This document shows, piece after piece, positions 6,448-13,430 of a DNA stretch of 13,648 bases (the stretch's first letter is position 1; each line of letters starts with the position of its first letter). The notes under the pieces were generated by a model. The model made no database searches. It was not told the DNA's origin and worked only from the letters and a program-made list of their open reading frames with translations. Made by a program: the position numbers and the translations under genes. The DNA is from Prevotella sp. UBA3757. GTDB lineage: Bacteria > Bacteroidota > Bacteroidia > Bacteroidales > Bacteroidaceae. Location of the stretch: NCBI GenBank assembly GCA_002371715.1, contig DFGF01000082.1, forward strand, positions 524 to 14,171, read 5' to 3'.

Positions 6448-6714
6448 TACTTTGTGACATGTGACTTTGTGACAATAAGCATATTGCAGAGTGTACCATT
6501 GTACCATTGTACCATTTCGATTTTTAAATTTTTAAAAAGAGTAATAGTATAAATTATATTATTATATATTATAATATATAATAATATAATAAATAAAGAT
6601 AGAATAATAAAGCCATTACAATGAAAATCAAAATAGCAAATGGTACAATGGTACAATGGTACAAAATGTAGAAGTAAAACTCCTTAATGTCACAAAGTCA
6701 CTTGTCACAAAGTA
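6448..6714. repeat. Large nested inverted repeat (MITE-like or cruciform-forming) between uvrC and dtd
   Basis: Three nearly concentric inverted repeats. Outer arms are 6449-6479 and 6683-6713 (29 of 31 positions match, extendable by one base pair); each holds two copies of ACTTTGTGACA (or its complement) at a 15-bp period. Inner arms are 6492-6517 and 6638-6663, a perfect 26-bp match; each carries GTACCAT three times at a 9-bp period. The core is an AT-only palindrome at 6553-6590. No credible gene lies in the 496-bp interval 6299-6794, which holds this element, the 22-bp tandem repeat and the dtd promoter. The form suggests a miniature non-autonomous element, but no target-site duplication was recognised. 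Confidence 0.85.
6553..6590. repeat. 38-bp perfect AT-only palindrome
   Basis: Every base of 6553-6571 is complementary to its mirror position in 6572-6590, and the palindrome contains only A and T. It lies at the centre of the larger nested inverted repeat and would extrude easily as a cruciform under negative supercoiling. Confidence 0.92.
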
Positions 6715-6744
6715 CAAATTCCACAAAACTTAAGGTTGAAGAAA

Positions 6745-6776
6745 TTTGGTGAAATGAGAATAATGTCGTATCTTTG
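6745..6776 (+). promoter_or_regulatory. Promoter of the dtd-deoC run
   Basis: TTTG at 6745-6748 and TATCTTTG at 6769-6776 are 20 bp apart, a full match to the Bacteroidetes consensus. The leader to the dtd ATG at 6795 would be about 15 nt. The in-frame TTG at 6774 lies in the -7 element and cannot be the start. No comparable promoter was seen between the following genes. Confidence 0.8.
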
Positions 6777-6794
6777 CCGAAAAATCAGAAAGAG

Positions 6795-7247
6795 ATGAGA
6801 GCAGTCATACAAAGAGTGAGCCAAGCCAGCGTCACCATCAACGGCACCGTGAAATCAGCCATCCAGCAGGGCTTCCTGATCCTGTTGGGCGTCTGTGATG
6901 AGGACACTATGGAGGACGTCGATTGGCTAGTAAAGAAGATAGCCAATCTGAGGGTGTTTGGCGACGAGAATGACGTGATGAACCGGTCTATCCTGGACGT
7001 ACAGGGAGAGGCGCTGGTGGTCAGTCAGTTCACGCTCTTTGCCAGTTACAAGAAGGGAAACCGTCCCTCGTGGTTCCGTGCCGGCTCTCACGAGCACTCT
7101 ATCCCACTCTACGAGGCCTTCTGCCACGATTTATCAGAGGCCATTGGTAAGGCCGTAGGCACGGGTGAATTCGGCGCTGACATGAAGGTAGAATTGCTCA
7201 ACGACGGACCCGTGACCATCTGTATGGACACCAAAAACAAGGAGTAA
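6795..7247 (+). CDS. dtd: D-aminoacyl-tRNA deacylase
   Basis: Removes D-amino acids mis-charged on tRNA, protecting translation from D-amino-acid incorporation; acts as a homodimer in the cytoplasm. The protein is 150 residues, the normal length, from the ATG at 6795 (MRAVIQRVSQASVT). Family motifs are intact: SQFTLFA at 77-83 and the cross-subunit GPVT motif at 138-141. A short AGAAAGAG stretch precedes the start. It is the first gene of a packed plus-strand run and its stop overlaps the next start (TAATG). The last 27 residues (124-150) occur a second time, identical in protein sequence, at the end of the chimeric ORF 7432-7620; the DNA of the two copies differs only at synonymous sites. 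Confidence 0.96.
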   Translation: MRAVIQRVSQASVTINGTVKSAIQQGFLILLGVCDEDTMEDVDWLVKKIANLRVFGDENDVMNRSILDVQGEALVVSQFTLFASYKKGNRPSWFRAGSHEHSIPLYEAFCHDLSEAIGKAVGTGEFGADMKVELLNDGPVTICMDTKNKE

Positions 7248-7429
7248 TGAAACTGATAAGAAATGAGAAGCTGAAGCAGCAATACAAATGGGAACTACAC
7301 ATGTTACCCATCGTCATACTGCTTGTGGTTGCCGAAATCTACTTCTGCAAAGAAAAGATGCTGATTCCTGCTTGGCTCGATGCGATAACACTTCTATTAT
7401 TAAGAATATACAAACAATTCAGGCATTAA
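7247..7429 (+). CDS. Small putative membrane protein (60 aa), unknown function
   Basis: A 60-residue ORF whose ATG overlaps the dtd stop (TAATG), implying translational coupling. A charged N-terminus (MKLIRNEKLKQQYKWE) is followed by a hydrophobic segment at about 19-33, then by a second, weaker one at about 39-54 that ends in a basic tail. The pattern suggests a small inner-membrane protein. I do not recognise a family. The next ORF starts two bases after its stop. Because the dtd-ORF-MazG spacing recurs downstream with different small ORFs, it may be one of several interchangeable small genes at this locus. Codon use looks more AT-rich than dtd, and expression is not assured. Confidence 0.6.
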   Translation: MKLIRNEKLKQQYKWELHMLPIVILLVVAEIYFCKEKMLIPAWLDAITLLLLRIYKQFRH

Positions 7430-7431
7430 GA

Positions 7432-7620
7432 ATGACAATAAAAGAAGCACAAAATACTGTAGATGAATGGATTAAGGCGTACGGCGTGCGCTATTTCTCA
7501 GAGCTGACCAACATGGCCGTGCTGACAGAGGAAGTGGGCGAGTTCGGAGCCGACATGAAAGTGGAACTGCTGAACGACGGGCCGGTCACTATTTGCATGG
7601 ATACCAAAAACAAAGAATAA
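7432..7620 (+). CDS. Chimeric ORF: N-terminus of MazG-like protein fused in frame to C-terminus of Dtd
   Basis: A 62-residue ORF. Residues 1-37 match the start of the intact MazG-like protein at 8222-8566 (32 of 37 identical, including YGVRYFSELTNMAVLTEEVGE). Residues 36-62 are identical to Dtd residues 124-150, including the GPVT motif. The junction is at a shared Gly-Glu. The first metal-binding half of MazG (E33, E34, E37) is present, but the second half (the ExxD helix) is missing, as is the Dtd catalytic SQFT region, so neither activity is expected. It is most simply a recombination by-product. The reading frame is open end to end and closely spaced with its neighbours, so a product may still be made. 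It could equally be labelled a pseudogene of either parent. Confidence 0.8.
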   Translation: MTIKEAQNTVDEWIKAYGVRYFSELTNMAVLTEEVGEFGADMKVELLNDGPVTICMDTKNKE

Positions 7621-7621
7621 G

Positions 7622-7972
7622 ATGAAAATAACAAAAAAAATTTTCTATATAGGTGTAGTCATGATGTGTGCTGGCTTCTTATTACACCCTCTTACAAAGA
7701 TTTTACTCTTTGGAGGATTCTTAGAAGTAGGTGAAGGATTTACTAATAAATTTTTCTTCGGAATTGGAGAATATGAATTTTTGTATTGGATAGGATTAAT
7801 ACTAATATTAACGCATTTTACCGTAAGTATAAAAAAAGATACAACGCTCAAATTATTCATAGCCTTAGGGCTTGTATTTTGGGGATATATACTCTATACA
7901 GGTGAACTAAAAATAGGTTGTTCAAAACCAAATACAGAAACTATTAATGTCAATAAAGACAACAAAGAATAA
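7622..7972 (+). CDS. AT-rich putative membrane protein (116 aa), unknown function
   Basis: The ORF starts one base after the stop of the chimeric ORF. It has about four hydrophobic segments (roughly 5-22, 25-35, 53-67 and 79-95) and a polar, lysine/asparagine-rich tail ending NVNKDNKE. The N-terminal MKITKKIFYIGVV could be the first membrane helix or an uncleaved signal anchor. Base composition is much more AT-rich than the flanking dtd, MazG-like and deoC genes, which suggests separate acquisition. The 3' end resembles the 3' end of the dtd copy immediately upstream (AACAAAGAATAA followed by an ATG). I recognise no family. A role at the membrane is all that can be inferred. Confidence 0.65.
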   Translation: MKITKKIFYIGVVMMCAGFLLHPLTKILLFGGFLEVGEGFTNKFFFGIGEYEFLYWIGLILILTHFTVSIKKDTTLKLFIALGLVFWGYILYTGELKIGCSKPNTETINVNKDNKE

Positions 7973-7973
7973 T

Positions 7974-8225
7974 ATGAAGAAATACCTCAGAGAATTGGAG
8001 ATAGCGGGCATGATACTCATCGGCATCGGCATCGTCATAGCCCATACCGCGGGCTATCACTACGGAGCCTGGCCGTGCGGCGCGGGCATGCTGGTGCTGC
8101 TACTGCCCTACCTCTACAAGGCCTGCCACTGGAAGGAATATGCCAAGGAGAACCAGCGCAACATCTGGATTATCACCATCTGTATACTCTTGATTTACCT
8201 GCAACTGCTGATACTGAAACTATGA
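7974..8225 (+). CDS. Small putative membrane protein (83 aa), unknown function
   Basis: ATG at 7974, one base after the preceding stop; an in-frame ATG at 7947 would overlap that gene and is less likely. Three hydrophobic segments are seen, at about 10-24, 35-47 and 65-82, with a basic loop (KACHWKEYAKENQR) between the second and third. Its stop overlaps the start of the MazG-like gene in an ATGA arrangement, which suggests translational coupling. Base composition matches dtd and deoC rather than its AT-rich left neighbour, so this may be the ancestral small ORF between dtd and the MazG-like gene. No family is recognised. Confidence 0.7.
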   Translation: MKKYLRELEIAGMILIGIGIVIAHTAGYHYGAWPCGAGMLVLLLPYLYKACHWKEYAKENQRNIWIITICILLIYLQLLILKL

Positions 8226-8566
8226 CGATACGCGAAGCACAAGAGACTGTAGACCAGTGGATTAGGACATACGGCGTGCGCTACTTCTCAGAATTGACCA
8301 ATATGGCCGTGCTGACGGAGGAGGTAGGCGAGCTGGCCAGAGTGATGAGCCGGAGGTATGGCGAACAGTCGTGGAAACCGTCAGACCCGCAGGGCACTGA
8401 CAACGGACTCAGAGCCATGGGCGAGGAGATGGCCGACGTACTGTGGGTGCTGCTGTGCCTGGCCAACCAGACGGGCGTTGACCTGACTGAGGAGTTAGAG
8501 AAGTCGATAGAGAAAAAGACGCAACGCGACAAAGAGCGACACATAAATAATTGTAAACTCAAATAA
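8222..8566 (+). CDS. MazG-like nucleotide pyrophosphohydrolase
   Basis: Small all-alpha NTP pyrophosphohydrolase of the MazG superfamily, 114 residues. Such enzymes cleave (d)NTPs to the monophosphate and pyrophosphate and are thought to clear aberrant nucleotides; the substrate here is unknown. The Mg-binding motif halves are both present: EEVGEL (E33, E34, E37) and EEMADVLW (E69, D72). The ATG at 8222 overlaps the stop of the preceding ORF, and deoC follows ten bases downstream. An upstream in-frame start at 8075 lies within the preceding gene in another frame and is rejected. The first 37 residues have a diverged copy in the chimeric ORF at 7432-7620. The family is clear; the cellular role is inferred. 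Confidence 0.92.
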   Translation: MTIREAQETVDQWIRTYGVRYFSELTNMAVLTEEVGELARVMSRRYGEQSWKPSDPQGTDNGLRAMGEEMADVLWVLLCLANQTGVDLTEELEKSIEKKTQRDKERHINNCKLK

Positions 8567-8576
8567 TGCAACCACT

Positions 8577-9464
8577 ATGGAAGAAAACAAGTATGAGAAG
8601 GCACTGAGCCTTTACAACTATGACATCACGGACGAAGAGGTGCGTGAGGCGGTCAAGAAAATCATAGCCGAAAAGGTGCTGGAAAATGACACCCCTGAGG
8701 TGAAGAAATTCCTGTTGGGCAGCGTTGAGCTGACCACGCTGAAGACCACAGACTCTGAGGAGAGCGTGATGGCCTTTACGGAGCGTGTAAACGCCTTCGA
8801 TGAGCAGTACCCAGAACTGCCCCACGTGGCTACTATCTGCGTCTATCCGTGCTTTGCCAAGACGGTCAGCGAGACACTGGAGATTGATGGCGTGGAGATA
8901 GCCTGCGTCAGCGGCTCGTTCCCCTCGTCACAGGCACTGATAGAGGTCAAGGTAGCGGAGACAGCACTGGCCGTCAAGGACGGCGCCACAGAGATAGACA
9001 TCGTGCAGAGCGTGGGCAAATTCCTGTCGGGCGACTATGAAACGGTGGCCGATGAAATCGGTGAACTGAAGGCTGTATGTGGCCATAGAAAGATGAAGGT
9101 CATACTGGAAACAGGATGCCTGAAGACGGCTCAGAACATCAAGAAAGCCTCCATTCTGGCCATGTATGCCGGTGCTGACTATATCAAGACGTCGACAGGC
9201 AAGCTGGAGCCGGCTGCGACGCCTGAGGCGGCCTACGTGATGTGTCAGGCCATCAAGGAGTATTACGAGAAGACAGGCATACAGATTGGATTCAAGCCTG
9301 CCGGCGGACTGAATACGGTGATGGATGCCGTCACGATGTATACCATCGTCAAAGAGGTGCTGGGCGAGCAATGGCTCACCAACCAGTGGTTCCGCATGGG
9401 TACCAGCCGCCTGGCTAACCTGCTGCTGAGCGAGGTGACGGGCGTGGAGACTAAGTTCTTCTAA
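8577..9464 (+). CDS. deoC: Deoxyribose-phosphate aldolase
   Basis: Class I aldolase that splits 2-deoxy-D-ribose 5-phosphate into glyceraldehyde 3-phosphate and acetaldehyde, in deoxynucleoside catabolism. The protein is 295 residues, longer than the E. coli enzyme (about 259) because of an N-terminal extension of about 40 residues. Catalytic residues are in place: D141 (EIDIV), the Schiff-base lysine K204 (ADYIKTSTGK) and the proton-relay lysine K240 (GFKPAGG). It is the last gene of the dtd run, ten bases after the MazG-like gene, and ends near two hairpins that precede a convergent gene. Association with a MazG-like enzyme fits a role in deoxynucleotide turnover. Confidence 0.97.
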   Translation: MEENKYEKALSLYNYDITDEEVREAVKKIIAEKVLENDTPEVKKFLLGSVELTTLKTTDSEESVMAFTERVNAFDEQYPELPHVATICVYPCFAKTVSETLEIDGVEIACVSGSFPSSQALIEVKVAETALAVKDGATEIDIVQSVGKFLSGDYETVADEIGELKAVCGHRKMKVILETGCLKTAQNIKKASILAMYAGADYIKTSTGKLEPAATPEAAYVMCQAIKEYYEKTGIQIGFKPAGGLNTVMDAVTMYTIVKEVLGEQWLTNQWFRMGTSRLANLLLSEVTGVETKFF

Positions 9465-9467
9465 GGG

Positions 9468-9534
9468 AGGTTGCGATGATGTCGCAACTTACAGAACGGG
9501 ACTTTGCAAAGGGGGGATTGCGACGGTGTCGCAA
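9468..9534. repeat. Pair of REP-like hairpins between convergent genes
   Basis: Hairpin 1 spans 9468-9490 with the stem core TTGCGA/TCGCAA around a 5-base loop. Hairpin 2 spans 9518-9534 with a perfect 7-bp stem TTGCGAC/GTCGCAA around GGT. The two share the TTGCGA core and are about 27 bp apart. Neither is followed by a T-run on either strand, so they are not canonical intrinsic terminators. Their place between convergent stops fits a REP-like or bidirectional-terminator role. Confidence 0.65.
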
Positions 9535-9547
9535 CCTACCGGACATG

Positions 9548-10525
9548 CTAATAATTACGCTGGACAACGTAGTCAACATAGGCCGTCAGGGAATCCTTGA
9601 TGGCCTTTTCTTTGACGTTGGCGGCAATGTAGGACTTACAGATAGCACTGAATTCGGACATTTTCTGCTCAGCATAGTCAATGCCACCCTGCTGCTTGGT
9701 GAACTCAACGAGGACGGCTATTTCGTCGGAATTGATGGTGCCTGCCTTCACCTTCCTGGCCAGTGTCTGCATGGATTCAAAGTCCGTATTGTTGAGGGCA
9801 TAGATGACGGGAAGGGTCAGTTTACCCTCAGTCATATCGTTGCCGGTGGGCTTTCCAATCTCCTTGGAGTCGAAATAATCGAAGATGTCATCGCGTATCT
9901 GGAACATGATGCCCAGGTTCTGACCAAACTGACGAGCCAGCTGCATCTCCTCCTCGTTGGCACCACCAGACAGGGCTCCGATGGCCGCACAAGCCTCGAA
10001 GAGTGCTGCCGTTTTCTGCTTGATGACCTGATAGTAGACATCCTCGGAAATGGCTTGGTTCTGGATGTTCGACAGCTGCAGAATCTCGCCGGCAGCCAGC
10101 GTGCGGCCCAACTCTGCCAAGTACTCGATGATGCGCTGATGGCCCGTATAAGAAACATGCAACAGGGCCGTAGAGAGGATATAATCGCCTACAAGCACCG
10201 CAACCTTGTTATTATACGTAGCGTTAACCGATGCCTGACCACGGCGCTCACCACTCTCGTCCACCACGTCATCGTGAACGAGCGATGCCGTATGCAGCAG
10301 TTCCAGTCCGACGGCAGCATGCTGAGTAACACTACTAATCTGACCAAAATTGCGCGCCATGAGCAGCATCAGGATAGGACGCATCCGCTTGCCTCCGCGC
10401 TGGCGGATGTGGTTAAGAGCCGAACCCAACATGCCTTCCTCATGCTCTAACGCCTGCTGGAAGAGAGCGATAAAATCGTCCAAATCGTGGGCTATCGGTT
10501 GCTTGATAATGCTTAAATAATCCAT
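9548..10525 (-). CDS. ispB: Polyprenyl diphosphate synthase (long-chain trans-isoprenyl, IspB-like)
   Basis: All-trans long-chain prenyltransferase that condenses isopentenyl diphosphate onto an allylic primer to build the side chain of menaquinone. The protein is 325 residues from the ATG at 10525 (MDYLSIIKQPIAHD). Family motifs: GGKRMRP at 44-50, which binds the isopentenyl substrate; the first aspartate-rich motif DDVVD at 85-89, followed by ERRG; and the second, DDIFD, at 212-216. Small residues before the first motif fit a long product, but chain length cannot be read reliably. It is convergent with deoC and divergent from polA. Its product would supply the quinone used by the fumarate reductase at the left of the window. 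An upstream in-frame TTG at 10534 is rejected as less likely. Confidence 0.93.
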   Translation of the reverse strand: MDYLSIIKQPIAHDLDDFIALFQQALEHEEGMLGSALNHIRQRGGKRMRPILMLLMARNFGQISSVTQHAAVGLELLHTASLVHDDVVDESGERRGQASVNATYNNKVAVLVGDYILSTALLHVSYTGHQRIIEYLAELGRTLAAGEILQLSNIQNQAISEDVYYQVIKQKTAALFEACAAIGALSGGANEEEMQLARQFGQNLGIMFQIRDDIFDYFDSKEIGKPTGNDMTEGKLTLPVIYALNNTDFESMQTLARKVKAGTINSDEIAVLVEFTKQQGGIDYAEQKMSEFSAICKSYIAANVKEKAIKDSLTAYVDYVVQRNY

Positions 10526-10544
10526 AGATAACAATATTTTGATG

Positions 10545-10578
10545 CAAAATTAATGAAAATAATTGGATAGTAGCCAAA
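10545..10578 (-). promoter_or_regulatory. Candidate promoter of the polyprenyl synthase gene
   Basis: On the minus strand TAATTTTG (10552-10545) is a perfect -7 element. TTTG at 10578-10575 is a candidate -33 element, but the 22-bp spacer is slightly long. The leader to the ATG would be about 16 nt. Confidence 0.5.
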
Positions 10579-10593
10579 TTTTTAGTAATTTTA
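10563..10593 (+). promoter_or_regulatory. Weak candidate promoter of polA
   Basis: TTG at 10563-10565 and TAATTTTA at 10586-10593 (last base A instead of G) have the expected 20-bp spacing. It overlaps the divergent promoter of the polyprenyl synthase gene. Each element is one mismatch from consensus. Confidence 0.4.
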
Positions 10594-10608
10594 CGCGAAA
10601 ATTCACAA

Positions 10609-13380
10609 ATGGTTATGGAAAAACTGTTTTTACTGGATGCTTATGCACTCATTTACCGCTCGTATTACGCCTTCATCAAGAATCCGCGTATCAATTCAAA
10701 GGGGCTGAACACCTCGGCCATCATGGGCTTTCTGAACACCCTGCAAGAAGTACTGACCAAGGAACACCCCACGCACCTCGGCGTAGCCTTTGACCCCCAC
10801 GGGCCCACGTTCCGCAGCGAGGCCTACCCTGCCTACAAGGCGCAGCGCGAAGCCACACCCGAGGATATCCGTCAGTCGGTACCCATCATCAAGCAGATAC
10901 TGCAGGCATGGAACATACCCATACTGGAAGCCGAGGGTTATGAGGCCGATGACGTCATCGGCACACTTGCCACGAAGGCCGGCCAGGCGGGTATCGAGAC
11001 CTATATGCTGACACCCGACAAGGACTACGGCCAGCTGGTGACGCAGAACGTCCGGATGTATCGCCCGCGACATGGTGGCGGCTACGAGGTGATGGGTCCT
11101 GACGAGGTGATGGCAAAATACCAGATTCCATCGACACACGCCGTCATAGACCTGCTGGCACTGATGGGAGACTCGGCCGACAACTTCCCAGGTTGTCCTG
11201 GTGTGGGAGAGAAGACGGCCGTCAAACTCATCAACGACTTCGGCACGGTAGAAGAACTCATCAGCCGCTCAGCAGAAATCAAAGGTAAGTTGCGCGAAAA
11301 GGTGGAACAGCACATTGAGGACATCCGGCTCTCGAAATTCCTGGCCACCATCAAAACCGACGTACCCATCCAGCTCGACATGCAACAACTAAAGGTGAGC
11401 GAACCCAACGAAGCCGAACTGGGCAAAATCTTCGAAGAACTGGAGCTGAAGACGCTGGCCACGAAGATTCTTAAAAAAACTGAAACAAAACAAAAACCCG
11501 TTAACGCACAGCTCGATTTATTTGCGGAAAATGCGCCCACGGGTACGGAAGAAGTCAAATTTTCAAGTTTTGAGAGCCTAAAAACGGTACCTCACGACTA
11601 TCAACTTATTGATAGTGAGGAAGAAATGATAAAATTATATGACTTTTTAAGGACAAAACAATTTTTCGTTTTAGACACGGAGACCACCTCAACGTCGGCC
11701 ATCGATGCAGAATTGGTGGGTTTGAGCTTCTCGGCAGAGGAACACAAGGCCTTCTACGTGCCCATTCCGGCCGAACGTGAAGAAGCGTTACGAATTGTTA
11801 ATATATTTAAACCACTCTACGAAGACCCAAAAATCCTGAAAGTCGGACAAAACCTAAAGTACGACCTCGAGGTGCTGCACAACTATAATGTCACACTCGA
11901 CGGGCAAATGTGGGACACGATGATAGCCCACTACCTCATACAGCCCGAACTGCGCCACAACATGGACTACATGGCCGAGGTATACTTGCACTACAAGACC
12001 ATACACATTGACGAACTGATCGGTCCGAAGGGCAAAAACCAAAAGTCCATGCGCGACCTCTCCCCTACCCTCGTCTATGAATACGCGTGCGAGGATGCCG
12101 ACATCACCCTGCAACTGAAGAACAAGCTGGAGCCAGAACTGAAAAAGAATGATTGCGAAGACCTCTTTTATAATATTGAGATGCCACTCATGCCTGTCTT
12201 GGCAGAGATGGAGATGAACGGTGTCTGTCTGGACACGGACTCGCTGGCCGAGACCTCCAAGCAGTTCACCCAGCGCATGAACGAGATTGAGCAGCACATC
12301 TACGAACTGGCAGGTGAACACTTCAACATTGCCTCGCCCAAACAAGTCGGTGAAATCCTGTTCGACAAACTGAAAATCGTGGAGAAAGCTAAAAAGACTA
12401 AGACCGGTCAGTACGTCACGTCAGAAGAAGTGCTTCAACAACTGAAGAACAAGCACGAAATTGTGGCCGACATCCTGCAACATCGTGGCCTGAAGAAGCT
12501 GATTGGCACCTATATCGACGCTCTACCCAAACTGATTAACCCTCGTACTGGACATATCCATACCTCGTTCAATCAGACCATCACCGCCACGGGTCGCTTA
12601 TCGTCATCAGACCCTAACCTGCAGAACATTCCCATCCGTGGCGAAGACGGCAAAGAGATTCGTAAGGCCTTTATTCCTGAACCTGGATGCCTGTTCTTCT
12701 CGGCTGACTACAGTCAGATAGAACTACGTGTGATGGCTCATCTATCTCAAGATGAACACATGATTGAGGTGTTCCGTGAGGGCAAAGACCTGCATGCTGC
12801 CACGGCTGCCAACATCTACAAAAAACCCATCAGCGAGGTGACGCGCGACGAACGCACAAAGTCAAAACGCGCCAATTTCGGCATCATCTACGGCATCACC
12901 GTCTTCGGACTGGCCGAACGCTTAGACATCCCTCGCGAGGAGGCCAAAATGCTGATTGACGGCTACTTCGACACCTTCCCACAAGTGCATGACTACATGG
13001 AGAAATCCAAGGAAATAGCCCGTCAACAGGGTTATGTCACCACCCTATTCGGACGTCGCCGCTACCTGCCTGACATCCATTCAGCCAACAGCGTCGTCCG
13101 TGGCTTTGCAGAGCGCAACGCCATCAATGCCCCCATTCAGGGTACGGCAGCCGACATCATCAAGGTGGCCATGATCCGCATCCATCAGCGATTTAAGAAA
13201 GAAAATATCAAGAGCAAGATGATTCTGCAGGTACACGATGAACTTAATTTCAGCGTCTATCCTGAAGAGAAAGAACAGGTTGAACATATCGTCCTCGAAG
13301 AGATGCAGAACGCCTTCCACATGGCTGTGCCCCTCGTTGCAGACTCCGGCTTCGGCGAGAACTGGCTTGAGGCCCATTAG
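10609..13380 (+). CDS. polA: DNA polymerase I with 5' nuclease and proofreading domains
   Basis: Repair and Okazaki-fragment-processing polymerase, 923 residues, close to the full E. coli length. Domains in order: 5'-3' nuclease (about 1-290), starting LFLLDAYALIYRSYYAF; an AT-rich, lysine-rich linker (about 285-320); 3'-5' exonuclease (about 345-510) with all motifs intact (DTE at D356/E358, NLKYD with D419, YACED with Y492 and D496); and the polymerase domain. In the polymerase, motif A is DYSQIELR with D700, the O-helix has R749, K753, F757 and Y761, and motif C is QVHDEL with D877. Intact exonuclease residues imply proofreading. The start is ATG at 10609; a second in-frame ATG at 10615 is also possible. 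It is divergent from the polyprenyl synthase gene. Confidence 0.98.
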   Translation: MVMEKLFLLDAYALIYRSYYAFIKNPRINSKGLNTSAIMGFLNTLQEVLTKEHPTHLGVAFDPHGPTFRSEAYPAYKAQREATPEDIRQSVPIIKQILQAWNIPILEAEGYEADDVIGTLATKAGQAGIETYMLTPDKDYGQLVTQNVRMYRPRHGGGYEVMGPDEVMAKYQIPSTHAVIDLLALMGDSADNFPGCPGVGEKTAVKLINDFGTVEELISRSAEIKGKLREKVEQHIEDIRLSKFLATIKTDVPIQLDMQQLKVSEPNEAELGKIFEELELKTLATKILKKTETKQKPVNAQLDLFAENAPTGTEEVKFSSFESLKTVPHDYQLIDSEEEMIKLYDFLRTKQFFVLDTETTSTSAIDAELVGLSFSAEEHKAFYVPIPAEREEALRIVNIFKPLYEDPKILKVGQNLKYDLEVLHNYNVTLDGQMWDTMIAHYLIQPELRHNMDYMAEVYLHYKTIHIDELIGPKGKNQKSMRDLSPTLVYEYACEDADITLQLKNKLEPELKKNDCEDLFYNIEMPLMPVLAEMEMNGVCLDTDSLAETSKQFTQRMNEIEQHIYELAGEHFNIASPKQVGEILFDKLKIVEKAKKTKTGQYVTSEEVLQQLKNKHEIVADILQHRGLKKLIGTYIDALPKLINPRTGHIHTSFNQTITATGRLSSSDPNLQNIPIRGEDGKEIRKAFIPEPGCLFFSADYSQIELRVMAHLSQDEHMIEVFREGKDLHAATAANIYKKPISEVTRDERTKSKRANFGIIYGITVFGLAERLDIPREEAKMLIDGYFDTFPQVHDYMEKSKEIARQQGYVTTLFGRRRYLPDIHSANSVVRGFAERNAINAPIQGTAADIIKVAMIRIHQRFKKENIKSKMILQVHDELNFSVYPEEKEQVEHIVLEEMQNAFHMAVPLVADSGFGENWLEAH

Positions 13381-13430
13381 TCCAGTAATAAGCATATACA
13401 GAAAGTATATTGGAAGTTTTAAGGCTATTT

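Noticed and set aside
6420..6656. Minus-strand ORF of 78 codons across the nested inverted repeat
   Set aside because: It is generated by the repeat arms and the AT palindrome (runs of Ile/Tyr/Asn codons). It has no family resemblance and no promoter match was found.
6774..6794. Upstream in-frame TTG start for dtd
   Set aside because: It overlaps the -7 promoter element; Dtd proteins begin with the MRAVIQRV block, coded from 6795.
7288..7431. Longer N-terminus for the chimeric ORF starting at 7288
   Set aside because: It would overlap the 60-aa ORF in another frame, and the intact MazG-like homologue starts at the equivalent of 7432.
8075..8221. Longer N-terminus for the MazG-like gene
   Set aside because: It overlaps the 83-aa membrane ORF in another frame. 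The ATGA overlap at 8222 and the duplicate copy both support the short start.
9476..10450. Plus-strand ORF of 324 codons opposite the polyprenyl synthase gene
   Set aside because: It is the antisense shadow of a gene with clear prenyltransferase motifs. Its protein has no recognisable motifs, and its start lies inside a hairpin.
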